Assembly (NCBI RefSeq): GCF_029227915.1
Contig: NC_079886.1
Location: 4,588,001-4,652,000 of the forward strand
Source: Hydractinia symbiolongicarpus
Lineage: Eukaryota > Cnidaria > Hydrozoa > Anthoathecata > Hydractiniidae
Length of the DNA stretch: 64,000 nucleotides
Direction: 5' to 3'
Below are positions 49,031 to 63,400 of this stretch, one piece after another. The translations under genes and the position numbers were made by a program. The stretch's first letter is position 1. Each line of letters begins with the position of its first letter. The notes beneath the pieces are model-generated. The model did no database searches. It saw only the letters and a list, made by a program, of their open reading frames with translations, and had not been told where the DNA came from.

Positions 49031-51400
49031 GTTGCATCGCTTTTAACAGTGAAACGATTCACTGTGGGACTTAATTCAACTGATTCTGCAGTTTGACCTT
49101 ATAATTGTGATAAAGGAGACAATTGGACTCCAAGAAATGAAATTCTTCTTAATTTGGCATGATTGCCGAAACTCAGCGATTACACTGGGCGCTCTGTTAG
49201 CGATTTAATTACAAATTTAGATAAATGAGTCATTTTTTACTGTGGGACGAATCCTAGCTGTTAGCGCGTGCTGAAGAAATAGAGACAGTTTCAAAAACTA
49301 CATTTCATTTCCTTTCAAACGGTGCCAGTCCGTTTGAGTTGCAATGGTTGGTTCACATATTTGTAACAACATGTATTTTGCGATATTTTTCTGATACAAG
49401 TAGGTTGCATCGCTTTTAACAGTGAAACGATTGACTGTGTGACTTAATTGAACTGATTTTGGAATATGAGCTTATAAATATGATAAATGACACAAGTGGA
49501 CTCCAAGAATTAACATTCTTTTTAATTTGTCACGATTGCCCGAACTCAGCCATTACACTTGGCGCTGTGGTAGCGCTTTATTTAAAAATTTAGATAATTG
49601 AATCATTTTTTACTGTGGGACCAATCGTAGCCGTTAGCGGGCAGTGAAGAAATTGAGACAGTTTCAAAGACTACATATCATTGACTTTCTAACGGTATCA
49701 GTCCGGTTCAATTACAACGGTTGCGTCACATATTCGTACCAACTTGTATTTAGCGATAATTTTCTAATATTACTAGGTTGCATCGCTTTTAACAGTGAAA
49801 CGATTCACTGTGGGACTTAATTCAACTGATTGTGGACCTTGACTTTATAAGTGTAATATTTGAGACAATTGGATTCCAAGAAATAAAATTCTTCTTAATT
49901 TGGCATGATTGCCGAAACTTAGCGATTACACTGGTCGCTGTGTTAGCAATTTATTTACAAATTTAGATAAATGAGTCATTTTTTACTGTGGGACCAATCC
50001 TAGTTGTTAGGGCGCACTGAAAAAATAGAGACAGTTTCCAAAACTACATTTCATTTCCTTTCAAACAGTGTCAGTCCGTTTGAGTTGCAAAGTTGGTTCA
50101 CATTTTTGTACCAACATGTATTTTGCGATATTTTTCTGATACAAGTAGGTTGCATCGCTTTTAACAGTGAAACGATTGACTGTGGGACTAAATTGAACTG
50201 ATTTTGGAATATGAGCTTATAATTGTGATAAATGACACAAGTGGACTCCAAGAAACAACATTCTTTTTAATTTGTCATGATTGCCCGAACTCAGCCATTA
50301 CACTGGGCGCTGTGGTAGCGGTTCATTTAAAATTTAGATAAATAAATCATTTTTTACTGTGGGAGCAATCGTAGCCGTTAGCGGGCGGTGAAGATATGGA
50401 GACAGTTTCAAAAACAACATACCATTGACTTTCTAGCGGTATCAGTCCGTTTCAGTTACAACGGTTGCGTCACATATTCGTACCAACTTGTATTTAGCGA
50501 TAATTTTCTAATATTACTAGGTTGCATCGCTTTTAACAGTGAAACGATTCACTGTGGGACTTAATTCAACTGATTCTGCAGTTTGACCTTATAATTGTGA
50601 TAAATGAGACAATTGGACTCCAAGAAATGAAATTCTTCTTAATTTGGCATGATTGCCGAAACTCAGCGATTACACTGGGCGCTCTGTTAGCGATTTAATT
50701 ACAAATTTAGATAAATGAGTCATTTTTTACTGTGGGACGAATCCTAGCTGTTAGCGCGTGCTGAAGAAATAGAGACAGTTTCAAAAACTACATTTCATTT
50801 CCTTTCAAACGGTGTCAGTCCGTTTGAGTTGCAATGGTTGGTTCACATATTTGTAACAACATGTATTTTGCGATATTTTTCTGATACAAGTAGGTTGCAT
50901 CGCTTTTAACAGTGAAACGATTGACTGTGGGACTAAATTGAACTGATTTTGGACTGTGAGCTTATAAATATGATAAATGACACAAGTGGACTCCAAGAAT
51001 TAACATTCTTTTTAATTTGTCACGATTGCCCGAACTCAGCCATTACACTGGGCGCTGTGGTAGCGCTTTATTTAAAAATTTAGATAATTGAATCATTTTT
51101 TACTGTGGGACCAATCGTAGCCGTTAGCGGGCAGTGAAGAAATTGAGACAGTTTCAAAGACTACATATCATTGACTTTCTAACGGTATCAGTCCGGTTCA
51201 GTTACAACGGTTGCGTCACATATTCGTACCAACTTGTATTTAGCGATAATTTTCTAATATTACTAGGTTGCATCGCTTTTAACAGTGAAACGATTCACTG
51301 TGGGACTTAATTCAACTGATTGTGGACTTTGACTTTATAAGTGTAATATTTGAGACAATTGGATTCCAAGAAATAAAATTCTTCTTAATTTGGCATGATT
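49031..51400. repeat. Higher-order repeat: 1,490-bp tetramer, second copy partial
   Basis: Sequence from 49031 recurs from 50521. Shared private variants are GATTCTGCAGTTTGACC after each start, GTAACAACATGTATTTTGCG, AAGAATTAACATTC, TTTCAAAGACTACATATC and GATTGTGGAC at 49828 and 51318. Similarity breaks near 51400. GATTCTGCAG also appears once more near 53180. Confidence 0.82.
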
Positions 51401-54400
51401 GCCGAAACTCAGCGATTACACTGGGCGCTCTGTTAGCGATTTAATTACAAATTTAGATAAATGAGTCATTTTTTACTGTGGGACGAATCCTAGCTGTTAG
51501 CGCGTGCTGAAGAAATAGAGACAGTTTCAAAAACTACATTTCATTTCCTTTCAAACGGTGTCAGTCCGTTTGAGTTGCAATGGTTGGTTCACATATTTGT
51601 AACAACATGTATTTTGCGATATTTTTCTGATACAAGTAGGTTGCATCGCTTTTAACAGTGAAACGATTGACTGTGGGACTAAATTGAACTGATTTTGGAC
51701 TGTGACCTTATAAATGTGATAAATGACACAATTGGACTTCAAGATTTAACATTCTTCTGAACTTGACGCGATTGCCAGAACCCAGCCATTACACTGGGCG
51801 CTGTGGTAGTGCTTTATTTAAAAATTTAGATAAATAAGTCATTTTTTATGTGGGAGCAATCGTAGCCGTTAGCGGGCGGTGAAGAAATGAGGACAGTTTC
51901 AAAAACTACATATCATTGACTTTCTAACGGTATCAGTCCGTTTCAGTTACAACGGTTGCGTCAACTATTTGTACCAACTTGTATTTAGCGATAATTTTCT
52001 AATATTACTAAGTTGCATCGCTTTTAACAGAGAAACGATTCACTGTGGGACTTAATTCAACTGATTTTGGAGTTTGACCTTATATTTGTGATAAATGAGA
52101 CAATTGGACTCCAAGAAATAAAATTCTTCATAATTTGCCATGATTGCCGAAACTCAGCAATTACACTGGGCGCTCTGTTAGCGATTTAATTACAAATTTA
52201 GATAAATGAGTCATTTTTTACTGTGGGACGGATCCTAGCTGTTAGCGCGTGCTGAAGAAGTAGAGACAGTTTCAAAAAATACATTTCATTTCCATTCTAA
52301 CGGTGTCAGTCCGTTTGAGTTGCAACGGTTGCGTCACATATTTGTACCAACATGTATTTAGCGATAGTTTTCTGATACTACTAAGTTGCATCGCTTTTAA
52401 CAGTGAAACGATTAACTGTGTGACTAAATTGAACTGATTTTGGAATATCAGCTTATAAATGTGATAAATGACACAAGTGGACTCCAAGAAATAACATTCT
52501 TTTTAATTTGTCATGATTGCCCGAACTCAGCCATTACACTGGGCGCTGTGGTAGCGGTTCATTTAAAATTTAGATAAATAAGTCATTTTTTACTGTGGGA
52601 GCAATCGTAGCTGTTAGCGCGTGCTGAAGAAATAGAGACAGTTTCAAAAACTACATTTCATTTCCATTCTAACAGTGTCAGTCCGTTTGAGTTGCAATGG
52701 TTGGTTCATATATTTGTACCAACATGTACTTTGCGATATTTTTCTGATACAAATAGGTTGCACCGCTTTTAACAGTGAAACGATTGACTGTGGGACTTAA
52801 TTGAAGTGATTTTGGAATATGAGCTTATAAATGTGATAAATGACACAAGTGGACTCCAAGAAATAACATTCTTTTTAATTTGTCATGATTGCCCGAACTT
52901 AGCCATTACACTGGACGCTGTGGTAGCGGTTCATTTAAAATTTAGATAAATAAGTCATTTTTTACTGTGGGAGCAATCGTAGCTGTTAGCGCGTGCTGAA
53001 GAAATAGAGACAGTTCAAAAACTACATTTCATTTCCATTCTAACGGTGTCATTCCGTTTGAGTTACAACGGTTGCGTCACATATTCGTACCAACTTGTAT
53101 TTAACGATAATTTTCTAATATTACTAGGTTGCATCGCTTTTAACAGTGAAACGATTCACTGTGGGACTTAATTCAACTGATTCTGCAGTTTGACCTTGTA
53201 TTTGTGATAAATGAGACAATTGGACTCCAAGAAATAAAATTCTTCTTAATTTGGCATGATTGCCGAAACTCAGCGATTACACTGGGCGCTCTGTTAGCGA
53301 TTTAATTACAAATTTAGATAAATGAGTCATTTTTTACTGTGGGACGAATCCTAGCTGATAGCGCGTGCTGAAGAAGTAGAGACAGTTTCAAAAACTACAA
53401 TTCATTTCCTTTCAAACGGTGTCAGTCCGTTTGAGTTGCAATGGTTGGTTCACATATTGGTACCAACATGTATTTTGCGATATTTTTCTGATACAAGTAG
53501 GTTGCATCGCTTTTAACAGTGAAACGATTGCCTGTGGGACTAAATTGAACTGATTTTGGACTGTGACCTTATAAATGTGATAAATGACACAATTGGACTT
53601 CAAGATATAACATTCTTCTTAACTTGACGCGATTGCCAGAACTCAGCCATTACACTGGGCGCTGTGGTAGTGCTTTATTTAAAAATTTAGATAAATAAGT
53701 CATTTTTTACTGTGGGAGCAATCGTAGCCGTTAGCGGGCAGTGAAGAAATGGAGACAGTTTCAAAAACTACATATCATTGACTTTCTAACGGTACCAGTC
53801 CGTTTCAGTTACAACGGTTGCGTCACATATTTGTACCAACTTGTATTTAGCAATAATTTTCTAATATTACTAGGTTGCATCGCTTTTAACAGTGAAACGA
53901 TTCACTGTGGGACTTAATTCAACTGATTTTGGAGTTTGACCTTATAATTGTGATAAATGAGACAATTGGACTCCAAGAAATAAAATTCTTCTAAATTTGG
54001 CATGATTGCCGAAACTCAGCGATTACACTGCGCGCTCTGTTGGCGATTTAATTACAAATTTAGATAAATGAGTCATTTTTTACTGTGGGACGAATCCTAG
54101 CTGTTTGCGCGTGCTGAAGGAATAGAGACAGTTTCAAAAAATACATTTTATTTCCATTCTAACGGTGTCAGTCCGTTTGAGTTGCAACGGTTGCGTCACA
54201 TATTTGTACTAACATGTATTTAGCGATAGTTTTCTGATACTACTAAGTTGCATCGCTTTTAACAGTGAAACGATTAACTGTGTGACTTAATTGAACTGAT
54301 TTTGGAATATGAGCTTATAAATGTGATAAATGACACAAGTGGACTCCAAGAAATAGCATTCTTTTTAATTTGTCATGATTGCCCGAACTCAGCCATTACA

Positions 54401-54991
54401 CTGGGCGCTGTGGTAGCGGTTCATTTAAAATTTAGATAAATAAGTCATTTTTTACTGTGGGAGCAATCGTAGCCGTTAGTGGGCGGTGAAGAAATGGAGA
54501 CAGTTTCAAAAACAACATATCATTGACTTTCTAACGGTATCAGTCCGTTTCAGTTACAACGGTTGCGTCACATATTCGAACCAAATTGTATTTAGCGATA
54601 ATTTTCTAATATTACTAGGTTGCATCGCTTTTAACAGTGAAACGATTCACTGTGGGACTTAATTCAACTGATTTCGGAGATTGACCTTATAATTGTGATA
54701 AATGAGACAATTGGACTCCAAGAAATAAAATTCTTTTAAATTTGGCATGATTGCCGAAACTCAGCAATTACACTGGGCGCTGTGGTAGCGCTTTATTCAA
54801 AACTTTAGATAATTGAGTCATTTTTTACTGTGGAACCAATCCTAGCTGTTAGCGCGCGCTGAAGTAATAGAGACAGTTTCAAAAACTACATTTCATTGAC
54901 TTTTTAACGGTATCAGTCCGTTTGAGTTTGAACTGTTGGGTCACGTATTCGTACCAACATGTATTTAGCGATATATTTTTGATATTACTAG

Positions 54992-55197
54992 GTTGCATCG
55001 CTTTAACAGTGAAACAGTTGACTGGGGGACTTAATTGAATGATTTTGGACTTTAACTTTGTATATGTGATAATTGAGACAATTGACAAAAACTACATTTC
55101 ATTGTCTTTCTATCGGTGTCAGTCCGTTTGAGTTACAACGGTTGGGACACATTTTCGTACCAACATATATTTAAGGATACTTTTCTGATATTACAAG
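54992..55197. repeat. Truncated 206-bp satellite monomer, copy 1
   Basis: Normal monomer start, then at GAGACAATTGACAAAAACTAC the sequence jumps from position about 90 to about 257, losing 166-167 bp. The missing part lies between two GAGACA motifs that occur in each full monomer (86-91 and 252-257 of monomer 1, 166 bp apart). Confidence 0.88.
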
Positions 55198-55942
55198 GTT
55201 GCATCTCTTTTAACAGAGAAACGATTGACTGTGGGACTTAATTGAACTGATTTTGGACTGTGACCTTATTAATGTGATAAATGACACAATTGGACTCCCA
55301 GAAAAAACATTCTTCTTAATTCGACACGATTGCCAGAACTCAGCGATTTCACTGGGCGCTGTGGTAGCGCTTCATTTAAGAATTTAGATAAATAAGTCAT
55401 TTTCTACTGTGGGACCAATCCTAGCATTTAGCGCGCGCTGGAGGAATAGGGACAGTTTCAAAAACTACATTTCATTGACTTTCTAGCAGTATCAACCCGT
55501 TTGAGTTAGAACGGTTGCGTCACATATTCGTACCAACATGTATTTAGTGATATTTTTCAGATATTACTAAGTTGTATCGCTTTTAACAGTGAAACGATAG
55601 ACTGTGGGACTTAATTGAACTGATTTTGGACTTTCACCTGATGAATGTGATAAATGAGCCAATAGGACTCCTAGAAATAACATTCTTCTTAATCTGACAT
55701 GATTGCCGGAACTCAGCGATTACACTGTGCGATGTGGTAGCGCTTAATTTATAAGTTTACATAAATAAGTTATTTTTTACTGCGGGACCAATCCTAGCTG
55801 TTAGCGCGCGCTGAAGAAATAGAGACAGTTTCAAAACAACATTTCATTGACTTTCTAACGGTATCAGTCCGTTTGAGTTTCAACGGTTGGATCACATATT
55901 CGTACCAACATGTATTTAGTGATATTTTTCAGATATTACTAA

Positions 55943-56150
55943 GTTGTATCGCTTTTACCAGTGAAACGATTGACTTTGGGACTTAATTAAACTGATTTTG
56001 GACTTTAACTTTATATATGTGATAATTGAGACAATTGACAAAAACTACATTTCATTGTCTTTCTATCGGTGTCAGTCCGTTTGAGTTACAACGGCTGGGA
56101 CACATTTTCGTACCAATATATATTTAACGATACTTTTCTGATATTACAAG
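55943..56150. repeat. Truncated 208-bp satellite monomer, copy 2
   Basis: Carries the same GAGACAATTGACAAAAACTA junction as the monomer at 54992, followed by the same TTTCATTGTCTTTCTATCGG wording, so the two share descent rather than independent deletion. Confidence 0.88.
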
Positions 56151-58400
56151 GTTGCATCTCTTTTAACAGTGAAACGATTGACTGTGGGACTTAATTGAAC
56201 TGATTTTGGACTGTGACCTTATTAATGTGATAAATGAGACAATTGAACTTCAAGAAGTAATATTCTTCTTAATTTGACATGATTTCTTGAACTCAGCAGT
56301 TACACTGGGCGCTGTGGTAGCGCTTCATTTAAGAATGTAGATAAATAAGTCATTTTTTACTGTGGGACCAATCCTAGCCGTTATCGCGCACTAAAGAAAT
56401 AGAAACAGTTTCAGAAAATACATTTCATTGACTTATTAACGGAATCACTCCGTTTCAGTTACAACGGTTGCGTCACATATTCGTACCAACATGTATTTAG
56501 CGATGTTTTTCTGATACCACTAAGTTGCATCGCTATTAACAGTGAAATGATTGACTGTGGCACTTAATTGAACTGATATTGGACTTTCACCTTATAAATG
56601 TGATAAATGAGACAATTGGATTCCAAGAAACAACATTCTTCTTAATTTGACATGATTGCCGGAACTTAGCGATTACACTGGCCTCTGTAGTAGCGCTTCA
56701 TTTAAAAATCTAGATAAATAAGTCATTTTTTACTGCGGGACCAATCCTAGCTGTTAGTGCGTGCTGCAGAAATAGAGACAGTTTCAAAAACTACATTTTA
56801 TTGACTTCCTAACGGTAATAGTTTGTTTCAGTTACAACGGTTGCGTCACAAATTAGTACTAACATGTATTTAGTGATATTTTTCTGATATTACTAAGTTG
56901 CATCGCTTTCAACAGTGAAACAATTGACTGTGGGACTTAATTGAACTGATTTTGCACTTTAACCTTATGAATGTGATAAATGAGACAATTTAACTTCAAG
57001 AAGTAACATTCTTCTTAATTTGACATGATTGCCGGAACTTAGCGATTACACTGGCCTCTGTAGTAGCGCTTCATTTAAAAATCTAGATAAATAAGTCATT
57101 TTTTACTGCGGGACCAATCCTAGCTGTTAGTGCGTGCTGCAGAAATAGAGACAGTTTCAAAAACTACATTGCATTGACATTCTAACGGTGTCAGTCCGTT
57201 TGCGTTACAACGGTTGGGTCACATTTTCGTACTAACATGTATCTAGCGATATTTTTCTGAAACTACTAGGTTACATCGCTTTTAACAGTGAAACGATTGA
57301 CTGTGGGACTTAACTGAACTGATTTTGGACTGTGACCTTATAAATGCGATAAATGAGACAATTGGACTAAAAGAAGTAATATTCTTCTTAATTTGACATG
57401 ATTGCTTGAACTCAGCAGTTACACTGGGCGCTGTGGTAGCGCTTCATTTAAGAATGTAGATAAATAAGTCATTTTTTACTGTGGGACCAATCCTAGCCGT
57501 TATCGTGCACTAAAGAAATAGAAACAGTTTCAGAAAATACATTTCATTGACTTATTAACGGAATCACTCCGTTTCAGTTACAACGGTTGCGTCACATATT
57601 CGTACCAACATGTATTTAGCGATGTTTTTCTGATACCACTAAGTTGCATCGCTATTAACAGTGAAATGATTGACTGTGGCACTTAATTGAACTGATATTG
57701 GACTTTCACCTTATAAATGTGATAAATAAGACAATTGGATTCCAAGAAACAACATTCTTCTTAATTTGACATGATTGCCGGTACTTAGCGATTACACTGG
57801 CCTCTGTAGTAGCGCTTCATATAAAAATCTAGATAAATAAGTCATTTTTTACTGCGGGACCAATCCTAGCTGTTAGTGCGTGCTGCAAAAATAGAGACAG
57901 TTTTAAAAACTACATTTCATTGACTTCCTAACGGCAATAGTTCGTTTAAGTTACAACGGTTGCGTCACAAATTAGTACTAACATGTATTTAGTGATATTT
58001 TTCTGATATTACTAAGTTGCATCGCTTTCAACAGTGAAACAGTTGACTGTGGGACTTAATTGAACTGATTTTGCACTTTAACCTTATGAATGTGATAAAT
58101 GAGAAAATTGAACTTCAAGAAGTAACATTCTTCTTAATTTGACATGATTGCCGGAACTTAGCGATTACACTGGCCTCTGTAGTAGCGCTTCATTTAAAAA
58201 TCTAGATAAATTAGTCATTTTTTACTGCGGGACCAATCCTAGCTGTTAGTGCGTGCTGCAGAAATAGAGACAGTTTCAAAAACTACATTGCATTGACTTT
58301 CTAACGGTGTCAGTTCGTTTGCGTTACAACGGTTGGGTCACATTTTCGTACTAACATGTATCTAGCGATATTTTTCTGAAACTACTAGGTTACATCGCTT
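56151..58400. repeat. Higher-order repeat: 1,119-bp trimer, two copies
   Basis: Blocks near 56260-57380 and 57380-58400 match at offset 1,119 bp (3 x 373). Markers are GCACTAAAGAAATAGAAACAG at about 56387 and 57506, AACGGAATCACTCCG, GATACCACTAAGTTGC and GTAGTAGCGCTTC in each unit. Confidence 0.82.
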
Positions 58401-59133
58401 TTAACAGTGAAACGATTGACTGTGGGACTTAACTGAACTGATTTTGGACTGTGACCTTATAAATGCGATAAATGAGACAATTGGACTAAAAGAAATAACA
58501 TTCTTCTTAAATTGGCATGATTGCCGGAACTCAGCGATTACACTGGGCTCTGTGGTAGTGCTTCATTTAAAAATGCAGATAAATAAGTCATTTTTTACTG
58601 TGGGACCAATCCTAACCGTTATCGCGCGCTGAAGAAATAGAGACAGTTTCAGAAACTACATGTCATTGACTTTCTAACGGTATCAGTCCGTTTCAGTTAC
58701 AACGGTTGCGTCACATATTCGTACCAACATGTATTTAGCGATATTTTTCGGATACTACTAAGGTGCATCGCTATTAACAGTAAAATGATTGACTGTGGGA
58801 CTTAATTGAACTGATTTTGGACTTTGACTTGATCAATGTGATAAATGAGCCAATTTTACACCTAGAAATAACATTCCTCCTAATTTGACATGATTGGCAG
58901 AACTCAGCGATTACACTGGGCGCTGCGGTAGTGCTTAATTTATAAATTTACATAAATAAGTCATTTTCTACTGTGGGACCAATCCTAGCGCTTAGCGCGC
59001 GCTGAAGAAATAGAGACAGTTTCAAAAACTACATTTCATTGACTTTCTAACGGTATCAGTCTGTTCAGTTACAACGGTTGCGTCACATATTCGAACTAAC
59101 ATGTATTTATCGATATTTTTCTGACATTACCAG

Positions 59134-59339
59134 GTTGGATCTCTTTAACAGTGAAACGGTTGACTGGGGGACTTAATTGAATGATTTTGGACTTCAACTT
59201 TCTATATGTGATAATTGAGACAATTGACAAAAACTACCTTTCATTGACTTTCTAGCGGTATCATTCCGTTTCAGTTAAAAAAGTTGCGTCACACATTCGC
59301 ACTAACATGTATTTAGCGATACTTTTCTGATATTACTAA
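59134..59339. repeat. Truncated 206-bp satellite monomer, copy 3
   Basis: Same deletion junction at about 59220, but followed by TTTCATTGACTTTCTAGCGG, a different downstream variant. Shares GGTTGACTGGGGGACTTAATTG with copy 1 on the left side. Confidence 0.86.
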
Positions 59340-60460
59340 GTTGCATCGCTTTTAACAGTGAAATGATTGACTGTGGGACTTAATTGAACTGACATTGGAC
59401 TTTCACCTTATAAATGTGATAAATGAGACAATTGGATTCCAAGAAACATTATTCTTCTTAATTTGACATGATTGCCGGAACTCAGCGATTACACTGGCCT
59501 CTGTGGTAGCGATTTATTTAAAAATCTAGATAAATAAGTCATTTTTTACTGTGGGACCAATCCTAGCCTTTAGCGCGCGCTGGAGGAATAGGGACTGTTT
59601 CAAAAACTACATTTCATTGACTTTTTAGCGGTGTCAACCCGTTTGAGTTAGAACGGTCGCGTCACATATTCGTACCAACATGTATTTAGTGATATTTTTC
59701 AGATATTACTAAGTTGTATTGCTTTTAACAGTGAAACGATAGACTGTGGGACTTAATTGAACTGATTTTGGACTTTGACCTGATCAATGTAATAAATGAG
59801 CCAATTGGACTCCTAGAAATAACATTCTTCCTAATCTGACATGATTACCGGAACTCAGCGATTACACTGTGCGCTGTGGTAGCGCTTAATTTATAAGTTT
59901 ACATAAATAAGTCATTTTTTAATACGGGACCAATCCTACCTGTTACGCACGCTGAAGATATAGAGACAGTTTCAAAAACTACATTTCATTGACTTTCGAA
60001 CGGTATCAGTCCGTTTGAGTTTCAACGGTTGGGTCACGTCTTCGTACCAACATGTATTTTGCAATATTTTTATGATATTACTAGGTTGCATCGCTTTTAA
60101 CAGTGAAACGATTGACTGTGGGACATAATTGAACTGATTTTACACTTTGACCTTATGAATGTGATAAATGAGACAATTGAACTTCAAGAAGTAACATTCT
60201 TCTTAATTTGACATGATAGCTTGAACTCAGCAGTTACACTGGGCGTTGTGGTAGCGCTTCATTTAAGAATGTAGATAAATAAGTCATTTTTTACTGTGGA
60301 AACAATCCTAGCCGTTATCCCGCGCTAAAGGAATAGAAACAGTTTCAGAAAATACATTTCATTCACTTTGTAACGGTATCAGTCCGTTTCAGTTACAACG
60401 GTTGCGTCACATGTTCGTACCAACATGTATTTAGCGATGTTTTTCTGATACTACTAAGTT

Positions 60461-63400
60461 CCATCGCTATTAACAGTGAAATGATTCACTGTGGGACTTA
60501 ATTGAACTGACATTGCACTTTCACCTTATAAATGTGATAAATGAGACAATTGGATTCCAAGAAACATTATTCTTCTTAATTTGACATGATTGCCGGAACT
60601 CAGCGATTACACTGGCCTCTGTGGTAGCGCTTTATTTAAAAATCTAGATAAATAAGTCATTTTTTACTGCGGGACCAATCCTAGCTGTTAGCGCGCGCTG
60701 AAGAAATAGAGACAGTTTCAAAAACTGCATTTAATTGACTTCCTAACGACATCAGTTCGTTTGAGTTTCAACAGTTGGGTCACGTATTCGTACCAAAATG
60801 TACTTAGCGATATTTTTCTGTTATTACTATGTTGCATCGCTTTTATCAGTGAAAGGATTGACTGTGGAACTTAATTGAACTGATTTCGGACTTTGACCTG
60901 ATCAATGTAATAAATGAGCCAATTGGACTCCTAGAAATAACATTCTTCCTAATCTGACATGATTGCCGGAACTCAGCGATTACACTGTGCGCTGTGGTAG
61001 CGCTTAATTTATAAGTTTACATAAATAAGTCATTTTTTAATACGGGACCAATCCTAGCTGTTAGCGCGCGCTGAAGAAATAGAGACAGTTTCAAAAACTA
61101 CATTTCCTTGACTTCCTAACGGTATCAGTTCGTTTGAGCTTCAACGGTTGGGTCACGTATTCGTACCAACATGTACTTAGCGATATTTTTCTGTTATTAC
61201 TATGTTGCATCGCTTTTAACAGTGAAAGGATTGACTGTGGAACTTAATTGAACTGACATTGGACTTTCACCTTATAAATGTGATAAATGAGACAATTGGA
61301 TTCCAAGAAACATTATTCTTCTTAATTTGACATGATTGCCGGAACTCAGCGATTACACTGGCCTCTGTGGTAGCGCTTTATTTAAAAATCTAGATAAATA
61401 AGTCATTTTTTACTGCGGGACCAATCCTAGCTGTTAGCGCGCGCTGAAGAAATAGAGACAGTTTCAAAAACTGCATTTAATTGACTTCCTAACGACATCA
61501 GTTCGTTTGAGTTTCAACAGTTGGGTCACGTATTCGTACCAAAATGTACTTAGCGATATTTTTCTGTTATTACTATGTTGCATCGCTTTTATCAGTGAAA
61601 GGATTGACTGTGGAACTTAATTGAACTGATTTCGGACTTTGACCTGATCAATGTAATAAATGAGCCAATTGGACTCCTAGAAATAACATTCTTCCTAATC
61701 TGACATGATTGCCGGAACTCAGCGATTACACTGTGCGCTGTGGTAGCGCTTAATTTATAAGTTTACATAAATAAGTCATTTTTTAACACGGGACCAATCC
61801 TAGCTGTTAGCGCGCGCTGAAGAAATAGAGACAGTTTCAAAAACTACATTTCCTTGACTTCCTAACGGTATCAGTTCGTTTGAGCTTCAACGGTTGGGTC
61901 ACGTATTCGTACCAACATGTACTTAGCGATATTTTTCTGTTATTACTATGTTGCATCGCTTTTAACAGTGAAAGGATTGACTGTGGAACTTAATTGAACT
62001 GATTTCGGACTTTGACCTGATCAATGTAATAAAAGAGCCAATTGGACTCCTAGAAATAACATTCTTCCTAATCTGACATGATTGCCGGAACTCAGCGATT
62101 ACACTGTGCGCTGTGGTAGCGCTTAATTTATAAGTTTACATAAATAAGTCATTTTTTAATACGGGACCAATCCTAGCTGTTAGCGCGCGCTGAAGAAATA
62201 GAGACAGTTTCTAAAACTACATTTCCTTGACTTCCTAACGGTATCAGTTCGTTTGAGTTTCAACGGTTGGGTCACGTATTCGTACCAACATGTATTTTGC
62301 AATATTTTTATGATATTACTAGGTTGCATCGCTTTTAACAGTGAAAGGATTGACTGTGGAACTTAATTGAACTGATTTTACACTTTGACCTTATGAATGT
62401 GATAAATGAGACAATTGAACTTCAAGAAGTAACATTCTTCTTAATTTGACATGATTGCTTGAACTCAGCAGTTACACTGGGCGTTGTGGTAGCGCTTTAT
62501 TTAAGAATGTAGATAAATAAGTCATTTTTTACTGTGGGAACAATCCTAGCCGTTATCCCGCGCTAAAGAAATAGAAACAGTTTCAGAAAATACATTTCAT
62601 TCACTTTGTAACGGTATCAATCCGTTTCAGTTACAACGGTTGCGTCACATGTTCGTACCAACATGTATTTAGCGATGTTTTTCTGATACTACTAAGTTCC
62701 ATCGCTATTAACAGTGAAATGATTGACTGTGGGACTTAATTGAACTGACATTGGACTTTCACCTTATAAATGTGATAAATGAGACAATTGGATTCCAAGA
62801 AACATTATTCTTCTTAATTTGACATGATTGCCAGAACTCAGCGATTACACTGGCCTCTGTGGTAGCGCTTTATTTAAAAATCTAGATAAATAAGTCATTT
62901 TTTACTGCGGGACCAATCCTAGCTGTTAGCGCGCGCTGAAGAAATAGAGACAGTTTCAAAAACTACATTTAATTGACTTCCTAACGGTATCAGTTCGTTT
63001 GAGTTTCAACGGTTGGGTCACGTATTCGTACCAAAATGTACTTAGCGATATTTTTCTGTTATTACTATGTTGCATCGCTTTTATCAGTGAAAGGATTGAC
63101 TGTGAAACTTAATTGAACTGATTTCGGACTTTGACCTGATCAATGTAATAAATGAGCCAATTGGACTCCTAGAAATAACATTCTTCCTAATATGACATGA
63201 TTGCCGGAACTCAGCGATTACACTGTGCGCTGTGGCAGCGCTTAATTTATAAGTTTACATAAATAAGTCATTTTTTAATACGGGACCAATCCTAGCTGTT
63301 AGCGCGCGCTGAAGAAATAGAGACAGTTTCAAAAACTACATTTCCTTGACTTCCTAACGGTATCAGTTCGTTTGAGTTTCAACGGTTGGGTCACGTATTC

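Larger units (their letters stand above)
33228..54991. repeat. 373-bp satellite array, segment 5 (about 58 monomers)
   Basis: Long run of class A, class B and mosaic monomers, starting again with the GATTTTAAACTTTGACC variant after insert copy 3. It contains the tetramer repeats, the 5,637-bp-offset duplication, an out-of-register junction and a 43-bp duplication listed separately. No gene or RNA seen. A 63-71 codon minus-strand frame opening with MESTCVIYHIYK recurs at 40671, 43722, 46308, 48546, 50805 and elsewhere, wherever a class A/B mosaic removes stops. Confidence 0.97.

Noticed and set aside
40671-54000. Repeated minus-strand frames of 63-71 codons beginning MESTCVIYHIYK or MKSNCVIYHIYK
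   Set aside because: They lie wholly within the satellite, appear only where A/B mosaic monomers happen to lack stops, and vary in step with the DNA repeat without sign of protein-level conservation.
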